Assembly (NCBI GenBank): GCA_946007485.1 | Contig: CAMGAM010000053.1 | Coordinates: 1 to 7,087 of the forward strand | Direction: 5' to 3' | DNA length: 7,087 bases | Origin: an uncultured Mycoplasmatota bacterium | GTDB taxonomy: Bacteria; Bacillota_I; Bacilli_A; RF39; UBA660 | Shown here: positions 6,618 to 7,087 of the stretch, one piece after another | How the letters are laid out: each line of letters opens with the position of its first letter | Numbering within the stretch: the stretch's first letter is position 1 | Notes under the pieces: generated by a model | The model's input: only the letters and a program-made list of their open reading frames with translations | What the model was told of the DNA's origin: nothing | Databases searched by the model: none | Made by a program: the position numbers and the translations under genes

Positions 6618-6668
6618 ATATGATAAAAATTAACTATTAATATAAAATAATACCAGTAGTTAATAAGT

Positions 6669-6697
6669 TTGACAAATAAAATTACCTTTGATATTAT
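6669..6697 (+). promoter_or_regulatory. Near-consensus promoter of the hydrophobic peptide mRNA
   Basis: A perfect TTGACA (6669-6674), an exact 17-bp spacer and TATTAT (6692-6697, 5 of 6) preceded by TGA, so also an extended -10. The start is predicted near 6704. This is among the strongest promoters in the window. A 7-bp inverted repeat, TTAACTA (6630-6636) and TAGTTAA (6657-6663), lies just upstream and might be an operator. Confidence 0.88.
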
Positions 6698-6723
6698 TTA
6701 CTAGAACATTTGATAGTTAGGTA

Positions 6724-6753
6724 CTCCTTATTCTTAAAAAATAAGAATAGGAG
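6724..6753 (+). promoter_or_regulatory. Hairpin sequestering the toxin ribosome binding site
   Basis: CTCC-T-TATTCTTA (6724-6736) pairs with TAAGAATAGGAG (6742-6753): 12 bp with one bulged T and a loop of five A. The right arm contains most of AGGAGGTGAT (6749-6758), a near-perfect complement of the 16S 3' end. Translation should be blocked until the hairpin opens, a feature common in type I toxin mRNAs. Confidence 0.85.
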
Positions 6754-6762
6754 GTGATATTA

Positions 6763-6849
6763 ATGAGTAAAAAAGATATTCTTATCTTTTTCCAAAATTT
6801 CACAATCCTCCTTTTACTATTAATAATCATTTTATTGATTTTAATATAA
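6763..6849 (+). CDS. 28-residue hydrophobic peptide, probable type I toxin
   Basis: The peptide begins MSKKDILIFF and continues as one hydrophobic run of Leu and Ile to its last residue, so it is a single predicted membrane segment with a short basic N-terminus. The start is fixed by AGGAGGTGAT 8 nt before the ATG. Size and character fit membrane toxins of the Fst, TxpA or BsrG kind. It lacks their charged C-terminal tail, and I cannot assign it to a named family. It is the only plus-strand gene in the window and has its own strong promoter, a leader hairpin over the ribosome binding site and a terminator. A convergent antisense RNA overlaps the end of the gene. Toxicity through membrane damage or depolarisation is inferred from the class, not shown. 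A leader or signalling peptide remains possible. Confidence 0.8.
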   Translation: MSKKDILIFFQNFTILLLLLIIILLILI

Positions 6850-6881
6850 AATAAAGTACCTAACATAAGTTTGTTAGGTAC
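6843..6881 (-). terminator. Terminator of the antisense RNA
   Basis: A perfect 10-bp stem GTACCTAACA/TGTTAGGTAC (6856-6865 with 6872-6881) with a 6-nt loop. On the minus strand it is followed by TTTATTTTATATT. On the plus strand AACCC follows, so it terminates only the antisense transcript. Confidence 0.82.
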
Positions 6882-6956
6882 AACCCTCTAAATAAGGAGT
6901 ACTTGACATGCTAATATCAAGTGTTCCTTTAATATTTTATGAAGTTTCCTTCATTC
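6846..6956 (-). ncRNA. Antisense RNA to the peptide mRNA, probable type I antitoxin
   Basis: An inferred transcript of about 110 nt runs from near 6956 to the terminator at about 6846. It begins with a 6-bp hairpin capped by a GAAA tetraloop (ATGAAG 6949-6954, CTTCAT 6939-6944). It would be fully complementary to the last codon and 3' untranslated part of the peptide mRNA. It also has GUACCUAAC (6873-6881), complementary to the mRNA leader at 6716-6724, and CUCCUUAUU, which can pair with the ribosome binding site arm with one bulge. The convergent layout resembles the Enterococcus par (fst) and Bacillus txpA/ratA loci. Confidence 0.65.
6894..6938 (+). terminator. Terminator of the peptide mRNA
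   Basis: A 13-bp stem (6894-6906 with 6917-6929, two G-U pairs as plus-strand RNA), a 10-nt loop and a tail TAATATTTTA. The G-U positions would be A-C on the minus strand, which fits a plus-strand role. Its 5' arm contains the sequence complementary to the mRNA leader. Confidence 0.8.
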
Positions 6957-6962
6957 ATATAC

Positions 6963-6992
6963 ATTTTATCATAAAATTATATGATTGGTCAA
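6963..6992 (-). promoter_or_regulatory. Promoter of the antisense RNA
   Basis: TTGACC at 6987-6992 (5 of 6), an 18-bp spacer and TAAAAT at 6963-6968 (5 of 6) preceded by TGA, an extended -10. It faces the peptide promoter. The predicted start near 6956 falls two bases before the GAAA-capped hairpin. Confidence 0.72.
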
Positions 6993-7004
6993 TTATATTT
7001 ATAC

Positions 7005-7032
7005 AAAAAACTACCCACAATCAAGTAGGTAG
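7005..7032 (-). terminator. Terminator of the gene entering from the right
   Basis: An 8-bp stem CTACCTAC (7025-7032) with GTGGGTAG (7011-7018), one U-G pair, a 6-nt loop and six T. It starts 6 nt after a TAA stop and sets the right border of the peptide/antisense locus. Confidence 0.9.
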
Positions 7033-7038
7033 ATTTAA

Positions 7039-7087
7039 TTATTTTTTAACAACAACAATACTCTTATTATTAAAATCTATCTTTGAT
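7039..7087 (-). CDS. 3' end of an unidentified gene
   Basis: Only the last 15 codons are in the window, reading SKIDFNNKSIVVVKK and ending at TAA (7039-7041). The frame is chosen because its stop lies directly before a strong terminator; one other frame stops at once. The fragment is too short to name. The alternating polar/hydrophobic end with two Lys is ordinary. Confidence 0.6.
   Translation of the reverse strand, partial: SKIDFNNKSIVVVKK

Larger units (their letters stand above)
6454..6620 (+). ncRNA. Possible small RNA between rpsB and the toxin locus
   Basis: The stretch 6373-6668 has no supportable gene, but these parts line up on the plus strand. A TATAAT promoter is followed by a 5' hairpin at 6458-6504: ATTAGCT (6466-6472) pairs with AGCTAAT (6491-6497), and TCTAT pairs with ATAGA outside. 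No ATG occurs between 6454 and the terminator stem at 6575-6617. The product would be about 165 nt. Function unknown; the call rests on the signals alone. Confidence 0.35.
6716..6907. repeat. Inverted and direct repeats bracketing the toxin gene
   Basis: GTACTCCTTATT (6721-6732) is exactly inverted at 6891-6902. As RNA the pairing extends to 17 bp (6716-6732 with 6891-6907, two G-U pairs). The 9-mer GTTAGGTAC also occurs directly at 6716-6724 and 6873-6881. The antisense RNA therefore carries a perfect complement to the peptide mRNA leader as well as to its 3' part. Confidence 0.85.

Noticed and set aside
6497..6640. Open plus-strand frame of 47 codons
   Set aside because: It has no ATG near its beginning and no ribosome binding site, it contains the 20-bp terminator hairpin, and its length is expected by chance in A/T-rich DNA.
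6717..6803. Minus-strand 28-codon frame opposite the hydrophobic peptide, starting GTG after AGGAGG
   Set aside because: The AGGAGG-GTG spacing is only about 3 nt, no promoter reads it directly, and the antisense terminator at 6843-6881 would stop transcription before it.
6856..6881. 10-bp hairpin as the terminator of the peptide mRNA
   Set aside because: The plus-strand sequence after it is AACCC with no T run; the T-rich tail is on the minus strand.
1..7087. TGA read as Trp, as in some mollicutes, because no complete gene here stops at TGA
   Set aside because: All large frames are intact under the standard code and use TGG at conserved Trp positions; absence of TGA stops among so few genes is weak evidence.
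1..7087. CRISPR arrays, insertion sequences, tRNA or rRNA genes
   Set aside because: No regularly spaced repeats, transposase frames or tRNA-like cloverleaf signatures were seen on either strand.

Overview
This is an AT-rich window that uses the standard genetic code: Trp is TGG and the five complete genes stop at TAA or TAG. It carries the rpsB-tsf operon and a T-box-controlled thrS, with AGGAGG-type ribosome binding sites and many short U-tailed terminators. This points to a low-GC Bacillota, probably of class Bacilli or a Mollicutes-related gut lineage. The assignment is inference. It rests on a ThrRS without a TGS domain, an S2 with a Rho_N-like tail, and a secreted cohesin/dockerin protein. 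The large genes are all on the minus strand, so transcription runs from high to low coordinates.

Reading along the minus strand from the right: 7039-7087 is the last codons of an unidentified gene, followed by its terminator. About 6669-6992 is a compact two-RNA locus that looks like an undescribed type I toxin-antitoxin module. It has a plus-strand promoter, a hairpin that hides the ribosome binding site, a 28-residue all-hydrophobic peptide and a terminator. A convergent minus-strand promoter drives an antisense RNA of about 110 nt. About 6373-6668 has no supportable gene, but holds a plus-strand promoter, a 5' hairpin and a 20-bp terminator that together could be a small RNA.

The rpsB-tsf translation operon (6187 down to 4335) follows, with a structured leader of about 150 nt and a 14-bp terminator. 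S2 carries a Lys/Glu-rich linker and a C-terminal Rho_N/SAP-like motif. Next is a 115-residue orphan protein with its own promoter. The threonyl-tRNA synthetase gene follows, preceded by a well-formed T-box riboswitch whose bulge (UGGU) and candidate specifier (ACU or ACC) fit tRNA-Thr. The left end is the first 517 codons of a secreted protein with a signal peptide, a type I dockerin-like repeat pair and the start of a cohesin-like domain. It has its own extended -10 promoter and a leader of about 100 nt.

Functionally the core is translation: the 30S protein S2, elongation factor Ts and ThrRS, each under RNA-level control that is visible or likely. Two accessory features sit beside it: a cell-surface or cellulosome-like protein, and the small hydrophobic peptide/antisense RNA locus, which is the most novel element here.
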